Source: Fluviibacter phosphoraccumulans
Lineage (GTDB): Bacteria; Pseudomonadota; Gammaproteobacteria; Burkholderiales; Rhodocyclaceae
Assembly: GCF_016110345.1 (NCBI RefSeq)
Contig: NZ_AP019011.1
Span: 186,001-250,000, forward strand
DNA: 64,000 nt
Direction of reading: 5' to 3'
The notes under the pieces were generated by a model. It made no database searches. It was not told the origin of the DNA and saw only the letters and a program-made list of their open reading frames with translations. The position numbers and the translations under genes were made by a program. Shown one piece after another: positions 9,061-16,385 of the stretch (its first letter is position 1; each line of letters opens with the position of its first letter).

Positions 9061-10179
9061 TCACTGCTGGCAGGGTTTCCAACCGGCAAGATCCGACCAT
9101 AGCGATTGATTTGCTCGATATGTCTCACTGGGTGTGGTGAGCGTATCTATCGGAAACTCTTCACCAAGTGCGTTACCTGTTATCCGATTAACCAGTACCT
9201 TAACTCTTTTGTTCGAGGGGTTGTATCTTTCAAGAGATGCAGTTACGCGAAATGTAGTGGCGTTGGCTAGTCCATATAACGGAATTCCGTTATAGCTGCT
9301 TCCTGTGGCGCGTTGATAGGTCCCTTGCATGTAACTGCAGATCACTGCGCCCTCTGATTGTTTTGCAATCCATTCGCTGGCAACTTTTTGAGGTAAGGGG
9401 TTGATCAGGCTGATTGACTGTCTATTCTTTTCTTGCTCTTTTTCAAGCGCGGCTTGAAGCTTTTTGGCGTTTAGATTGTCTTGCATCTCAGCGATTTGGG
9501 TAGCGTCAATGCCTTCACGAGATAGGCCGACTAAGAATCCTTGTATGGCATATGCAGGGATTCGATACAAAACGCCGTGCTTTCGATTTTTGTAGATCTC
9601 AAACGGCTTATAGCCATCATTCAAAGTAATCGTCTCTTGCGTCGTTTTTCCAACAAATACATAAATGCTGGCATCGGATTTTGCGGCACCCAGTACGTGG
9701 CGAGCAGGAATCGCGATGGTGTCAGTCCAGCTGCAGCCGCTGCCAATGTTTGCAAAGCACTTTCCATCGCTATGCTTTGCATACAAAGGGCTTATGAGGC
9801 TGCCCGCTTCGTTTGATAACCAATACTGAATCCCATTCATGTAAAACCCGCTGTTGGTCTGCTTTACGACCAGACGGAATCCCCATTCATTCTCAGGCAG
9901 GTTGTTGGTCCATTGAAGCCTGGCGCTTAAATGCATCCATCCGCCATCTTGACCGACCCCAAAAGATTTGTCGATTGAAGGCAAACCGATGCTGTAGTTT
10001 TTTACCTTGTCGCACTTCGAGCATCCATCATAACCAGTTTCAAGTTTTAAGCTGGTGGAGGCTTCTTGAGATGTTTTCGGGTAGGAGACTGAAATGCAGC
10101 CAGACAAAAGCAGTGCCAAACCTACGCACCCAACAAGAGCGCAAAATGAAATAAAGCTGGTTGTGCGTGAAGTCTTCAC
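9061..10179 (-). CDS. Predicted lipoprotein, passenger of the transposon
   Basis: I do not recognise the family. The GTG at 10179 is the best start because AAGGAGG lies just before it. It yields a classic lipoprotein signal ending LLSGC (lipobox Cys28). The ATG at 10203, overlapping the upstream stop, would add eight charged residues. The 372-residue protein has several cysteine pairs (for example CSKC after the signal) and a charged helical stretch near the middle. It is the second gene of a two-gene operon with the periplasmic protein upstream, so both probably act together at the cell envelope. Function is unknown. Confidence 0.72.
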   Translation of the reverse strand: MKTSRTTSFISFCALVGCVGLALLLSGCISVSYPKTSQEASTSLKLETGYDGCSKCDKVKNYSIGLPSIDKSFGVGQDGGWMHLSARLQWTNNLPENEWGFRLVVKQTNSGFYMNGIQYWLSNEAGSLISPLYAKHSDGKCFANIGSGCSWTDTIAIPARHVLGAAKSDASIYVFVGKTTQETITLNDGYKPFEIYKNRKHGVLYRIPAYAIQGFLVGLSREGIDATQIAEMQDNLNAKKLQAALEKEQEKNRQSISLINPLPQKVASEWIAKQSEGAVICSYMQGTYQRATGSSYNGIPLYGLANATTFRVTASLERYNPSNKRVKVLVNRITGNALGEEFPIDTLTTPSETYRANQSLWSDLAGWKPCQQ

Positions 10180-10199
10180 GATCTCCTCCTTGTAGCATC

Positions 10200-11072
10200 T
10201 CATAGGTAGGGCTTAAGAAGCGGCTGTTTGGTGTTATCCAGTTTGAGAGACTCTTCGGCCGCCTGGCGTTCCACAACAATCTTGTCTTTGATGCGATCCA
10301 CCCCGGCACGCTCGTTGTCGGTGACGGCGTCCTTGGGTTTCATAAGCTGCGCCAATGCCTGGGAGATGGCTGTTGAGGTTTCGGCCACCGGCATGGATTT
10401 GCCCGTAGGATCCTGATTGAGCAGAACAAGGGTCCAGACGCTGACGCGGTTCTTGCCCTTGTACTGACCTAAGGTCTTCATTGCGATGACGCCCTGTGGC
10501 GGATTCGCTTTGATCGTCGGATCGATTTCCAGGCTCTTGAACCAGGCGGAGTCATCTTTGAAAATATTGCCTTTGCCATTGGTCAGCAACTGATCAGTCA
10601 CTACGATCCCGGGCACCCCCAAAAGCAACGCTGTACCACCCACAATAAAACTGAATGCTCCTCGCACAATGCCTGCGGGATCGACGTCGCTCCCGTCCTT
10701 TTGCGCATTTGCTTCGTTGATGGCAATAAAGTCTGTCCAAGAGCCGGCGTAAACGACACTGTTGAGGATCAGCGCGCGGCCAAGATCTTCGCCATAGGAG
10801 ATCTTGTCATAAACGCTAACCGGTACCGTCAGGTAGCCGCTGGCATCGAGTTGGGTGGCGACTCCGTCGATGACGCGATTACCTACTTCCGAACCAGCGT
10901 TGCGTGGGATGAAAAGAACCGGTCCGAAGGGAGCCTGATCATCCTTTGCCATGTCGGTCATCGTGATGATCCTGCCACCTTTGAAGTTCGTGCTGGTAAG
11001 CGAACGCCAGTCGTTATCCGCGGCATGCGCTAGTGTGAAAAATAGCGATAAGAAAGAAAGCAATATCCTCAT
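10200..11072 (-). CDS. Secreted protein of unknown function, passenger of the transposon
   Basis: This 290-residue protein has a Sec signal peptide cleaved around LAHA-AD (residue 18). It is otherwise soluble apart from one hydrophobic glycine-rich stretch (FIVGGTALLLGVPGIVV, about 140-156). No known domain is recognised. Its stop overlaps a possible ATG of the lipoprotein gene (ATGA), indicating translational coupling. It is divergent from the XRE regulator, and a palindrome between the two suggests control by that regulator. Confidence 0.68.
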   Translation of the reverse strand: MRILLSFLSLFFTLAHAADNDWRSLTSTNFKGGRIITMTDMAKDDQAPFGPVLFIPRNAGSEVGNRVIDGVATQLDASGYLTVPVSVYDKISYGEDLGRALILNSVVYAGSWTDFIAINEANAQKDGSDVDPAGIVRGAFSFIVGGTALLLGVPGIVVTDQLLTNGKGNIFKDDSAWFKSLEIDPTIKANPPQGVIAMKTLGQYKGKNRVSVWTLVLLNQDPTGKSMPVAETSTAISQALAQLMKPKDAVTDNERAGVDRIKDKIVVERQAAEESLKLDNTKQPLLKPYL

Positions 11073-11125
11073 AAACCCGCCTATTTTTGTTTTTTACAAA
11101 CTTTTGCGCGAAATAGTCTTTTATA

Positions 11126-11143
11126 TTCACAGTATATTGTGAA
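11126..11143. promoter_or_regulatory. Palindromic operator in the divergent region before the XRE gene
   Basis: TTCACA-GTATAT-TGTGAA is an 18-bp palindrome with perfect 6-bp arms and a nearly symmetrical core. It lies between the divergently read secreted-protein gene and the XRE-family gene, a usual place for an autoregulatory site. A -10-like TATATT overlaps it. Confidence 0.6.
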
Positions 11144-11179
11144 GACCAAGGAGCTGCAATACCGGATATTTCTCCAACT

Positions 11180-11440
11180 ATGTTGGGAAAACCGGACGCC
11201 GATGACCTTGCTGTGGCCTTTGGGCGCGTTCTGCGTCGTTATCGCCTATCGGCCGGGCTGTCTCAGGAAAAGCTCGCGCTTGAAGCCGGTCTGCAACGCA
11301 ATTACATCAGCCTTCTTGAGCTCGGGCAAAATCAACCGACCATAACGACACTGTTCAAATTGTCAGTGGTTTTGGCTATCGAGCCAGAGCAGATTATTCA
11401 AGCAGTTCGCATGGAAGCTGAGAACGCGCCAACCTGCTGA
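11180..11440 (+). CDS. XRE-family helix-turn-helix regulator
   Basis: This 86-residue protein is essentially one Cro/C1-type DNA-binding domain: LRRYRLSAGLSQEKLALEAG followed by the recognition helix in QRNYISLLELGQNQPT (about 20-55). The ATG at 11180 lacks a close ribosome site; AAGGAG sits about 27 bases upstream. It is divergent from the secreted-protein operon and probably binds the palindrome at 11126-11143. Target genes are inferred from position only. Confidence 0.82.
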   Translation: MLGKPDADDLAVAFGRVLRRYRLSAGLSQEKLALEAGLQRNYISLLELGQNQPTITTLFKLSVVLAIEPEQIIQAVRMEAENAPTC

Positions 11441-11446
11441 TTTCTG

Positions 11447-11929
11447 TTACAAGCCCCGACCATCATAGTCCAGGTTGTCATAGAAAATTTGCTCCGATTC
11501 AGTCATTTCAGCTCGGACTCTTTTCCGCGCTCTTTTTGCGGCTCTATCGAATTCACACCGGACATTGTCGGTAAACTGATTGTCCATCTTCAAAGCTAAA
11601 AAAAGAACCTCATAATCCGCCATGTCGCCGTAGGCCGCTATAAAGTACAGAGGTTCATGAGCAACTATGCGTATTTTTATGCCTTTGTTACCCTTGCTGC
11701 GACAGTGAGAGGACAAACGCCCTCGGATGCCCCGGTGTTGTGACTCCGAAATTCCTACATAGTATGGCGTGAAATTTTCAGGCCAATTTTCCTGTAGATA
11801 CGGACATTTTTCCTTGGAACCATCGACGGGAAGCGACCTATTTTTGGCGCCACCAATAATGTAAATTCCTGTTCTACGCTCGGCCAAACCATAGGCAGTA
11901 AGAGGTTTTGGATCTGACCATATAAACAT
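11447..11929 (-). CDS. GIY-YIG-like nuclease-fold protein
   Basis: This 160-residue protein has the outline of a GIY-YIG domain: GIYIIGG at about 21-27, YYVGIS where YIG is expected, then a conserved-looking R..H pair (RGRLSSHCR) and a helical C-terminus rich in Arg/Lys. GIY-YIG proteins are usually DNA-cutting enzymes. ATG at 11929 is preferred (AGGG nine bases before); TTG at 11950 is an alternative. It is the last gene of a three-gene operon in an A+T-rich block. The assignment rests on motif pattern only. Confidence 0.6.
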   Translation of the reverse strand: MFIWSDPKPLTAYGLAERRTGIYIIGGAKNRSLPVDGSKEKCPYLQENWPENFTPYYVGISESQHRGIRGRLSSHCRSKGNKGIKIRIVAHEPLYFIAAYGDMADYEVLFLALKMDNQFTDNVRCEFDRAAKRARKRVRAEMTESEQIFYDNLDYDGRGL

Positions 11930-11964
11930 AAACACGACCCTGAAGGTCAAATCAGGCGCTGCGG

Positions 11965-12591
11965 TTACTGCTGAGTCAGTTCACCGATAATTTTTGAAAA
12001 GTTTTCTGACAACAGCTTATCAATGTGTTTTTCAGGTATTTTGAGCTGGGTTGCTATACCAAAGTTATCAATAAACCCGCTCTTCCTTTTTTCGATGAAA
12101 TCTTGTCGATTTTTTTCAGGGCAAAGACAACCTAAGGCCATCCAAACAGCCATGGCGTCCGACTGAGATTGTTTGGACGTATAGTAGGCTCCATTTTCTA
12201 AATCCTGCAAAAGAGCCTCATATGATTCAGGCGTAGCAGTGCTTTCATCTGCATCATCAAAAAGGTGCATAGCCTCTTTAACAAAGATAAAACGCTCCCA
12301 ACACTTATTACCATTACCCTTGCCATCAGCTTTTAACGATGATGAAAGAGCAATGACATTCTCCGCTTTCATGAACTTATACCACTGGCTGTCATGATTG
12401 TTTGCCCGAACAAAGCGACCTCTTATCTTATCCGATGTAAGATCAACCCAAATAGCTCGTATCTTCTGAGCACCAGCTATTTCCACGGCTTTAGGTATCA
12501 GCTCCCCTCTTGTCACAGGGATGTCTAAGGTTTGACAGAAATTGTACAGCTGGCTAAATAAGTTCTTCTTCATACGAAAGCTTACACTCAC
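11965..12591 (-). CDS. ImmA/IrrE-like protein with degenerate metal site (tentative)
   Basis: The 208-residue protein resembles the ImmA/IrrE (COG2856) layout. A central ERFIFVKEAMHLF segment stands where HExxH is normally found, but the first histidine is lysine (KEAMH). A later QSQSDAMAVWMALGCLCP segment matches the usual family stretch ending in LLMP. ImmA-type proteases cleave phage-type repressors; the altered site here would suggest a non-catalytic or diverged enzyme. The likely GTG start at 12591 overlaps the stop of the small upstream gene (GTGA). Homology is an inference from pattern. Confidence 0.45.
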   Translation of the reverse strand: MSVSFRMKKNLFSQLYNFCQTLDIPVTRGELIPKAVEIAGAQKIRAIWVDLTSDKIRGRFVRANNHDSQWYKFMKAENVIALSSSLKADGKGNGNKCWERFIFVKEAMHLFDDADESTATPESYEALLQDLENGAYYTSKQSQSDAMAVWMALGCLCPEKNRQDFIEKRKSGFIDNFGIATQLKIPEKHIDKLLSENFSKIIGELTQQ

Positions 12592-12791
12592 TCGGTATGA
12601 CGAAGCTGGGAATCGCTATAGTCAATATCTTCAAAATCACCTGCCTCAACCAATGAAATCAATTGATTGATTTCATTGGAAAGCTCCTCAACACCAATGT
12701 CACGGTTCGTGCCAGGGTACAGCTTCAAATTTTGTGCCCCAATACCTGAGGCACCATAAAGCCGATTTTTTGCTATTTCTAAATCAGTCAT
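12588..12791 (-). CDS. Small acidic protein, first gene of three-gene operon
   Basis: The 67-residue product is acidic, with no recognised domain (begins MTDLEIAKNRLYGASG). The start at 12791 is chosen because AGGAG lies seven bases before it; upstream in-frame starts lack a site. It overlaps the next gene by four bases. Size, charge and position before a putative enzyme fit an antitoxin or adaptor, but this is a guess. Confidence 0.55.
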   Translation of the reverse strand: MTDLEIAKNRLYGASGIGAQNLKLYPGTNRDIGVEELSNEINQLISLVEAGDFEDIDYSDSQLRHTE

Positions 12792-12910
12792 TTTCATCTC
12801 CTGTAACTGCAAATTTACGCTTTTCCGACCAGCTGTCTTTATGTAGCACTATGCGCCATACGAATAAGGCTGCTAAGGTCGAACATTCTTGTTGAGCCAC
12901 CTATGTTGTT

Positions 12911-12937
12911 GACTTACATATGAATACTTGGTAAGTC
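12911..12937. promoter_or_regulatory. Inverted repeat upstream of the three-gene operon
   Basis: GACTTAC and GTAAGTC form 7-bp arms separated by 13 bases, about 120 bases upstream of the small acidic protein gene. TTGACA on the minus strand (12954-12959) could be a -35 element. It is possibly an operator. The rest of 12792-13042 shows no gene. Confidence 0.38.
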
Positions 12938-13042
12938 TACCACGAATTTAGCTTGTCAAGCCCCGGCAACACCATTGTTGTTACATCAAAAGAACGTGTT
13001 GGGATAGTGCAACAAATTGGGTCTGTTTTGCAAATTTCAACT

Positions 13043-13318
13043 TTAGGTTGCCCTGCTGTTTTCTTTGTCGTTGCTGGCAATAACCCATTGTTTTTCTAGG
13101 GCTTTCATGCACTGGAGAAAGAAGGCGAAGCTGAACTTTCCACGGTTGATCTTCGTGGCGAGTCCGCCATAGCTTTCCTCGATGCCGAGAGCTGCCAGAC
13201 GCTCTCTGAGTTCCCCATACTTTACCCCATGCCGGGAGAGTTCGGCTTTGAGAATCTGGGCGGCCTGAGCACGCCATTCCGTCTCGGTGCGTGGGGTGTT
13301 GTCGTGTTCATTGTTCAT
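13043..13318 (-). CDS. DUF6471-like small protein
   Basis: This 91-residue protein contains TEWRAQAAQILKAELSRHGV and GGLATKINRGKFSFAFFLQC, the pattern I associate with DUF6471 proteins: a compact helical domain resembling a helix-turn-helix, of unknown role. It is divergent from the transposase, with about 120 bases between the starts, so it may regulate the transposase. There is no clear ribosome site. Confidence 0.65.
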   Translation of the reverse strand: MNNEHDNTPRTETEWRAQAAQILKAELSRHGVKYGELRERLAALGIEESYGGLATKINRGKFSFAFFLQCMKALEKQWVIASNDKENSRAT

Positions 13319-13441
13319 GTTGTTATTCTACCAAATAGACTGCTTTTAATCATTAAAGCTCAATAAATATCTCTAAGGCTCATCTGGTGAGACTCTCGAC
13401 TGCTATCTTGGTACTTGTTCAAACAACTACCGAGAAACACG

Positions 13442-14509
13442 ATGTCTGCTCACTTCTGGCTGTCCCGCAAAGCGGTTCCGATGACTCTGGCCGATGTGGC
13501 CCAACTGACCGATTTACAGGCCCGCGATCTGCTCGTCCGGATGCGCTGGGGTGAGGATGGTCAGGTTTGCCCCGCCTGCGGGGCGGTCGAGCAACACTAT
13601 GTGGTCCGTGGTCGCTACCAGTGGCGGTGTAAGGCCTGCAGCCATACCTTTTCTGTCACGAGTGGCACGCCCTTTGCCGACCATAAGATCGGCTACCGTA
13701 AGCTCGTGATGGCGATCTTCGCTTTCCTGATCAACCAGAAGGGGTTGGCTGCCCTGCAACTACGCCGGATCATCGGCGGTCAGTACCGTACATCCTTCAC
13801 TTTGCTGCACAAGATACGCGAAGCGGTCATGCTGAACGCCAGCCGTGCCCAGTTGTCGGGCACGGTCGAAATCGATGGTGGTCACTTCTCCGGAAAGATT
13901 CGCAAGGGTCGTAAAAAGACCAAAGTCGCCGACAAGGACAAGACACAGATCCCGAAGAAGTACAGCCAGCATCGCTCCAAGCTGCCGGCCGACTTCCTGC
14001 ATCATCCAAACCGCCGTATCGTCATGGTCCTGCGTGAAATCGATCCAGCACCTGGTTTGGGTGCCGTCCGAACCATCACGGCCATCTGCAAAATGGAAAA
14101 CACCACCAACGCCGAAGCGCTGGTCCAGCAGTGGGTCAAGAAACAGTCGCTGATCCGGACGGACGAATGGACGGCCTACGGCAACCTGAAACTGATGGGC
14201 TATACCCATGAGACGGTCAACCACAGCGTCGAATTCTCGTCGGACACCGGTATCAACCAGAACCAAGCGGAGAGTTTCTTCAGCCGCATGCGTCGCTCAG
14301 TCATCGGTGTCTATCACCGGATTACCCCGAAATACATGATCGACTACGCCTGCGAGATGGGCTGGCGCGAAGATCACCGCCGCCTATCGACGGCCGATCA
14401 GTTCGCGAGCCTTATCAAACAGGTCTTTGCGGCTGGCGTCTCACCTGATTGGTGGCAGTACGGCAAGGGCAATATGCGTCGTGCCGAGATCCTGTTTAAC
14501 CCTGCGTAG
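13442..14509 (+). CDS. IS1595-family transposase
   Basis: The 355-residue protein has an N-terminal zinc ribbon (C43-x2-C46, C63-x2-C66) and an ISXO2-like DDE-type catalytic domain: EIDGGHFSGK with Asp145, IRTDEWTAY with Asp241, and INQNQAESFFSRMRR with Asn274/Glu277. This architecture defines the IS1595 group. ATG at 13442 was chosen over a TTG at 13415. It appears intact and lies inside the 6.9-kb unit, near two small genes that could control it. Confidence 0.9.
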   Translation: MSAHFWLSRKAVPMTLADVAQLTDLQARDLLVRMRWGEDGQVCPACGAVEQHYVVRGRYQWRCKACSHTFSVTSGTPFADHKIGYRKLVMAIFAFLINQKGLAALQLRRIIGGQYRTSFTLLHKIREAVMLNASRAQLSGTVEIDGGHFSGKIRKGRKKTKVADKDKTQIPKKYSQHRSKLPADFLHHPNRRIVMVLREIDPAPGLGAVRTITAICKMENTTNAEALVQQWVKKQSLIRTDEWTAYGNLKLMGYTHETVNHSVEFSSDTGINQNQAESFFSRMRRSVIGVYHRITPKYMIDYACEMGWREDHRRLSTADQFASLIKQVFAAGVSPDWWQYGKGNMRRAEILFNPA

Positions 14510-14656
14510 AGCTTTTCCGACAATCAGACATTTCCCTTGTGTTCAACAGTGCCGTAAGGCAAGGGAGGCTTATTTGATTGTTAGAACCAACACCACATCG
14601 GCATGTATTGTCGGCGGCAAGGTGATATTATTCTCAACATATCAAGGAGATGCATA

Positions 14657-14857
14657 ATGCAAGTAGCAATCGTACCGCCACGAGTTCCTGTGGGTCAAAT
14701 CAAGTCCTTTGGTCCTATTGGACCGAAGTACGAGGTTGGCAATCCGCTGCGCCAGTTGGATGACGGCGACTGGATGGTTGAGGTGACGATGGTCGAAACT
14801 GGCGAGAAAGCTGAATATCGATTGACGTACCTTAACGATGACCCGGAGGCTCGCTAA
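14657..14857 (+). CDS. Small protein upstream of vapD, probable antitoxin (DUF5397-like)
   Basis: The 66-residue product (MQVAIVPPRVPVGQ...) has the KSFGPIGPKYEVG and DDGDWMVEV stretches that recall DUF5397 proteins. A strong ribosome site AAGGAGA (14644-14650) decides the ATG at 14657. Its stop overlaps the vapD start (TAATG). Being first in a coupled pair with a VapD toxin suggests an antitoxin role. That role is inferred from position. Confidence 0.65.
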   Translation: MQVAIVPPRVPVGQIKSFGPIGPKYEVGNPLRQLDDGDWMVEVTMVETGEKAEYRLTYLNDDPEAR

Positions 14858-15138
14858 TGTACGCCGTAGCCTTTGACTTAGTCGTCGCAGATGCCCAGCA
14901 ACACCATCCAAAGGGAGTAGCACAGGCGTATACCGAGATCGGTGCCATTCTTGCGGAACGCGGTTTCGAGCGGGTACAAGGCAGCTTGTATGTAACCGAA
15001 AACGAAGATATGGCTAATCTGTTCGTGGCGATCCAAGAGTTGCGTTCCCGACCCTGGTTTCCGAAGTCGGTGCGTGATATTCGCGCCTTCCGTATTGAGC
15101 AGTGGTCAGACTTTACGTCAGTGGTAAAAACGCCGTAA
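14857..15138 (+). CDS. vapD: VapD-family endoribonuclease toxin
   Basis: The 93-residue protein starts MYAVAFDLVV, the conserved first beta strand of VapD with the key aspartate Asp7, followed by YTEIGAILAERGFERVQGSLY. VapD is a Cas2-fold ribonuclease found as a toxin. It is coupled to the small upstream gene. No CRISPR repeats or Cas1 lie nearby, so a Cas2 role is unlikely. Confidence 0.85.
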   Translation: MYAVAFDLVVADAQQHHPKGVAQAYTEIGAILAERGFERVQGSLYVTENEDMANLFVAIQELRSRPWFPKSVRDIRAFRIEQWSDFTSVVKTP

Positions 15139-15200
15139 ATCGCGTTGATGCCGCAACTGCCGATGGTCACTAAGACCAGAACATAACCAACCGCAGGCCC

Positions 15201-15743
15201 TTACAGGTCTGCGGTTTTCTTTTGGGTGGCCGCTTCGTTGGTGTCAGATGGTCCGATCCAGCGCCAGACGCCACACTTAATCCCGTTTTTCGATAAGTGA
15301 TCAGGCAGTCGTTCTACAAGGCCTTTTTGCCGGAAGACAATGAGCGGTCTTTTAACAGCGTGCATGGCGTGCTCTCGTCCTTTTCGGGTCGATAGATCCC
15401 ATCCAAACATTGGTGCCAGACACTGAACCATCTCAGCCGTGTTCACCGGCTTCCCGTGCTTCATGATGTCAACAATGGCGCAGCGGAGATCTCCATACTC
15501 ACGCTTGCCAACCCTTGGGGTAGCGCGTATTGCCGCGATTCCTGACAAATCAATGGCCGAAAGCTCAGCGATAGATTGAGCGACGTCTGTCAGACGTTGC
15601 AACGCCAAACTCAGACGACCCACTTTCGCGGCCAGATTTGCCTCTGCCAGCCGTACCTCTTCCTTGAGACCCACCAGCGAACCGCTCAGATAAGCGTGTT
15701 CGCGAACCAAACGACTCAATCGGTTTCCAATGGGATTTGCCAT
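15201..15743 (-). CDS. Unknown protein with coiled coil and winged-helix-like C-terminus
   Basis: The first 70 of 180 residues form a probable coiled coil (LVREHAYLSGSLVGLKEEV and following). The rest (YGDLRCAIVDIMKHGKPVNT ... KGLVERLPDH) has the spacing of a winged helix. The start is ATG 15743, or GTG 15749. The gene begins only 34 bases inside the right terminal repeat, so its promoter must overlap the transposon end or lie outside. A DNA-binding accessory role is possible but unproven. Confidence 0.58.
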   Translation of the reverse strand: MANPIGNRLSRLVREHAYLSGSLVGLKEEVRLAEANLAAKVGRLSLALQRLTDVAQSIAELSAIDLSGIAAIRATPRVGKREYGDLRCAIVDIMKHGKPVNTAEMVQCLAPMFGWDLSTRKGREHAMHAVKRPLIVFRQKGLVERLPDHLSKNGIKCGVWRWIGPSDTNEAATQKKTADL

Positions 15744-15776
15744 GCACACATGACACCAGAAGGTTTATCCGGTGTC

Positions 15777-15800
15777 TTGTGTATCAGAGACATAATAGCG
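15777..15800 (-). repeat. Right terminal inverted repeat
   Basis: Read inward, it starts CGCTATTATG and ends GATACACAA. It pairs with 8907-8930 at 23 of 24 positions. Confidence 0.85.
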
Positions 15801-15808
15801 GCACCAAA
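15801..15808. repeat. Right target-site duplication
   Basis: GCACCAAA is identical to 8899-8906 and directly abuts the right terminal repeat. Confidence 0.85.
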
Positions 15809-15811
15809 GAC

Positions 15812-15836
15812 AAAGCCCACCGCAAGGGTGGGCTTT
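15812..15836 (-). terminator. Terminator of the rpmB-rpmG operon
   Basis: AAAGCCCACC and GGTGGGCTTT form a strong hairpin 24 bases after the rpmG stop. On the minus strand it is followed by the T-rich TTGTCTTTGG, part of which is now the duplicated target of the transposon. Confidence 0.78.
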
Positions 15837-15859
15837 GTTGCGTTTGGGACGCGCGCAGC

Positions 15860-16027
15860 TTACTTAAGCTTGGTTTCCTTGTACGGCACGTGCTTGCGTG
15901 CTTTAGGGTCGTACTTAGAAATTTCCAGCTTTTCAGGCGTGGTGCGCTTGTTCTTAGTTGTGGTGTAAAAGTGACCGGTACCAGCGCTCGATTCGAGCTT
16001 GATCTTTTCACGTCCGCCTTTGGCCAT
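15860..16027 (-). CDS. rpmG: Ribosomal protein L33 (bL33)
   Basis: This 55-residue gene is read from ATG 16025-16027 and begins MAKGGREKIKLESSAGTGH. It contains YTTTKNKRTTPEKLEISKYD and ends KETKLK. This is a typical cysteine-free bL33, a small basic protein of the 50S subunit. The start is preceded by AGGAG (rc of CTCCT at 16035-16039). It forms an operon with rpmB upstream, as in most proteobacteria. Confidence 0.95.
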   Translation of the reverse strand: MAKGGREKIKLESSAGTGHFYTTTKNKRTTPEKLEISKYDPKARKHVPYKETKLK

Positions 16028-16055
16028 GGTGTTCTCCTAGATTCGGGTGAGCGGC

Positions 16056-16289
16056 TTAAACTTCGCCGCGGGCGCGCAGGTCAGCGAGAACGGTCTCGAT
16101 GCCCTTCTTGTCGATGAGGCGCAGACCGGCGTTCGATACGCGCAGGCGTACGAAGCGGTTTTCGTTTTCAACCCAGAAACGGCGGTACTGCAAATTCGGC
16201 AGGAAGCGACGCTTCGTTTTGTTATTGGCGTGAGAAACGTTGTTTCCCACCATCGGGCCCTTGCCCGTTACTTGGCAAACGCGTGCCAT
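16056..16289 (-). CDS. rpmB: Ribosomal protein L28 (bL28)
   Basis: The 77-residue protein starts MARVCQVTGKGPMVGNNVSH and carries KTKRRFLPNLQ and RVSNAGLRLIDKKGIE, the signature of bL28 in the 50S subunit. It is preceded by a strong promoter at 16325-16354 and AGGAGTCA just before ATG. It is followed 28 bases later by rpmG in the same operon. Confidence 0.97.
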   Translation of the reverse strand: MARVCQVTGKGPMVGNNVSHANNKTKRRFLPNLQYRRFWVENENRFVRLRVSNAGLRLIDKKGIETVLADLRARGEV

Positions 16290-16324
16290 GATTGACTCCT
16301 GTTATCCCAAACGGAAAGCCGATG

Positions 16325-16354
16325 ATTATAAGGCAAAAACCGGATAAAAGACAA
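16325..16354 (-). promoter_or_regulatory. Sigma-70 promoter of rpmB-rpmG
   Basis: On the minus strand, TTGTCT (16349-16354) and consensus TATAAT (16325-16330) are separated by 18 bases. The -10 element lies about 35 bases before the rpmB start. Confidence 0.65.
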
Positions 16355-16385
16355 GTGCTACGTTGATTTGATGTTTTTAGTGGAT

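Larger units (their letters stand above)
8907..15800. mobile_element. 6.9-kb IS1595-family transposon with passenger genes
   Basis: The unit is bounded by 24-bp inverted repeats (8907-8930 and 15777-15800) that differ at one position, and by exact 8-bp direct repeats of the host sequence. IS1595-family elements are known to make 8-bp duplications and some carry passenger genes. Inside are one IS1595-type transposase and about ten other genes. It sits in the convergent gap between prfC and the rpmB-rpmG operon. The passenger block 11447-12812 is visibly richer in A+T than the host genes. The only uncertainty is whether the transposase at 13442 moves the whole unit or is a separate insertion; I found no inner repeat pair around it. 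Confidence 0.82.

Noticed and set aside
14857..15138. Cas2-like fold of the 93-residue protein as a hint of CRISPR.
   Set aside because: The sequence is VapD-like, coupled to a small partner gene. No Cas1, other cas genes or repeat array was seen anywhere in the window.
8907..15800. Terminal repeats share TGTCTCT and ATACACA-like stretches with Tn5/IS50 ends.
   Set aside because: No IS4-family transposase is present, the flanking duplication is 8 bp rather than the 9 bp of Tn5, and the repeats extend seven bases beyond the Tn5-like core.
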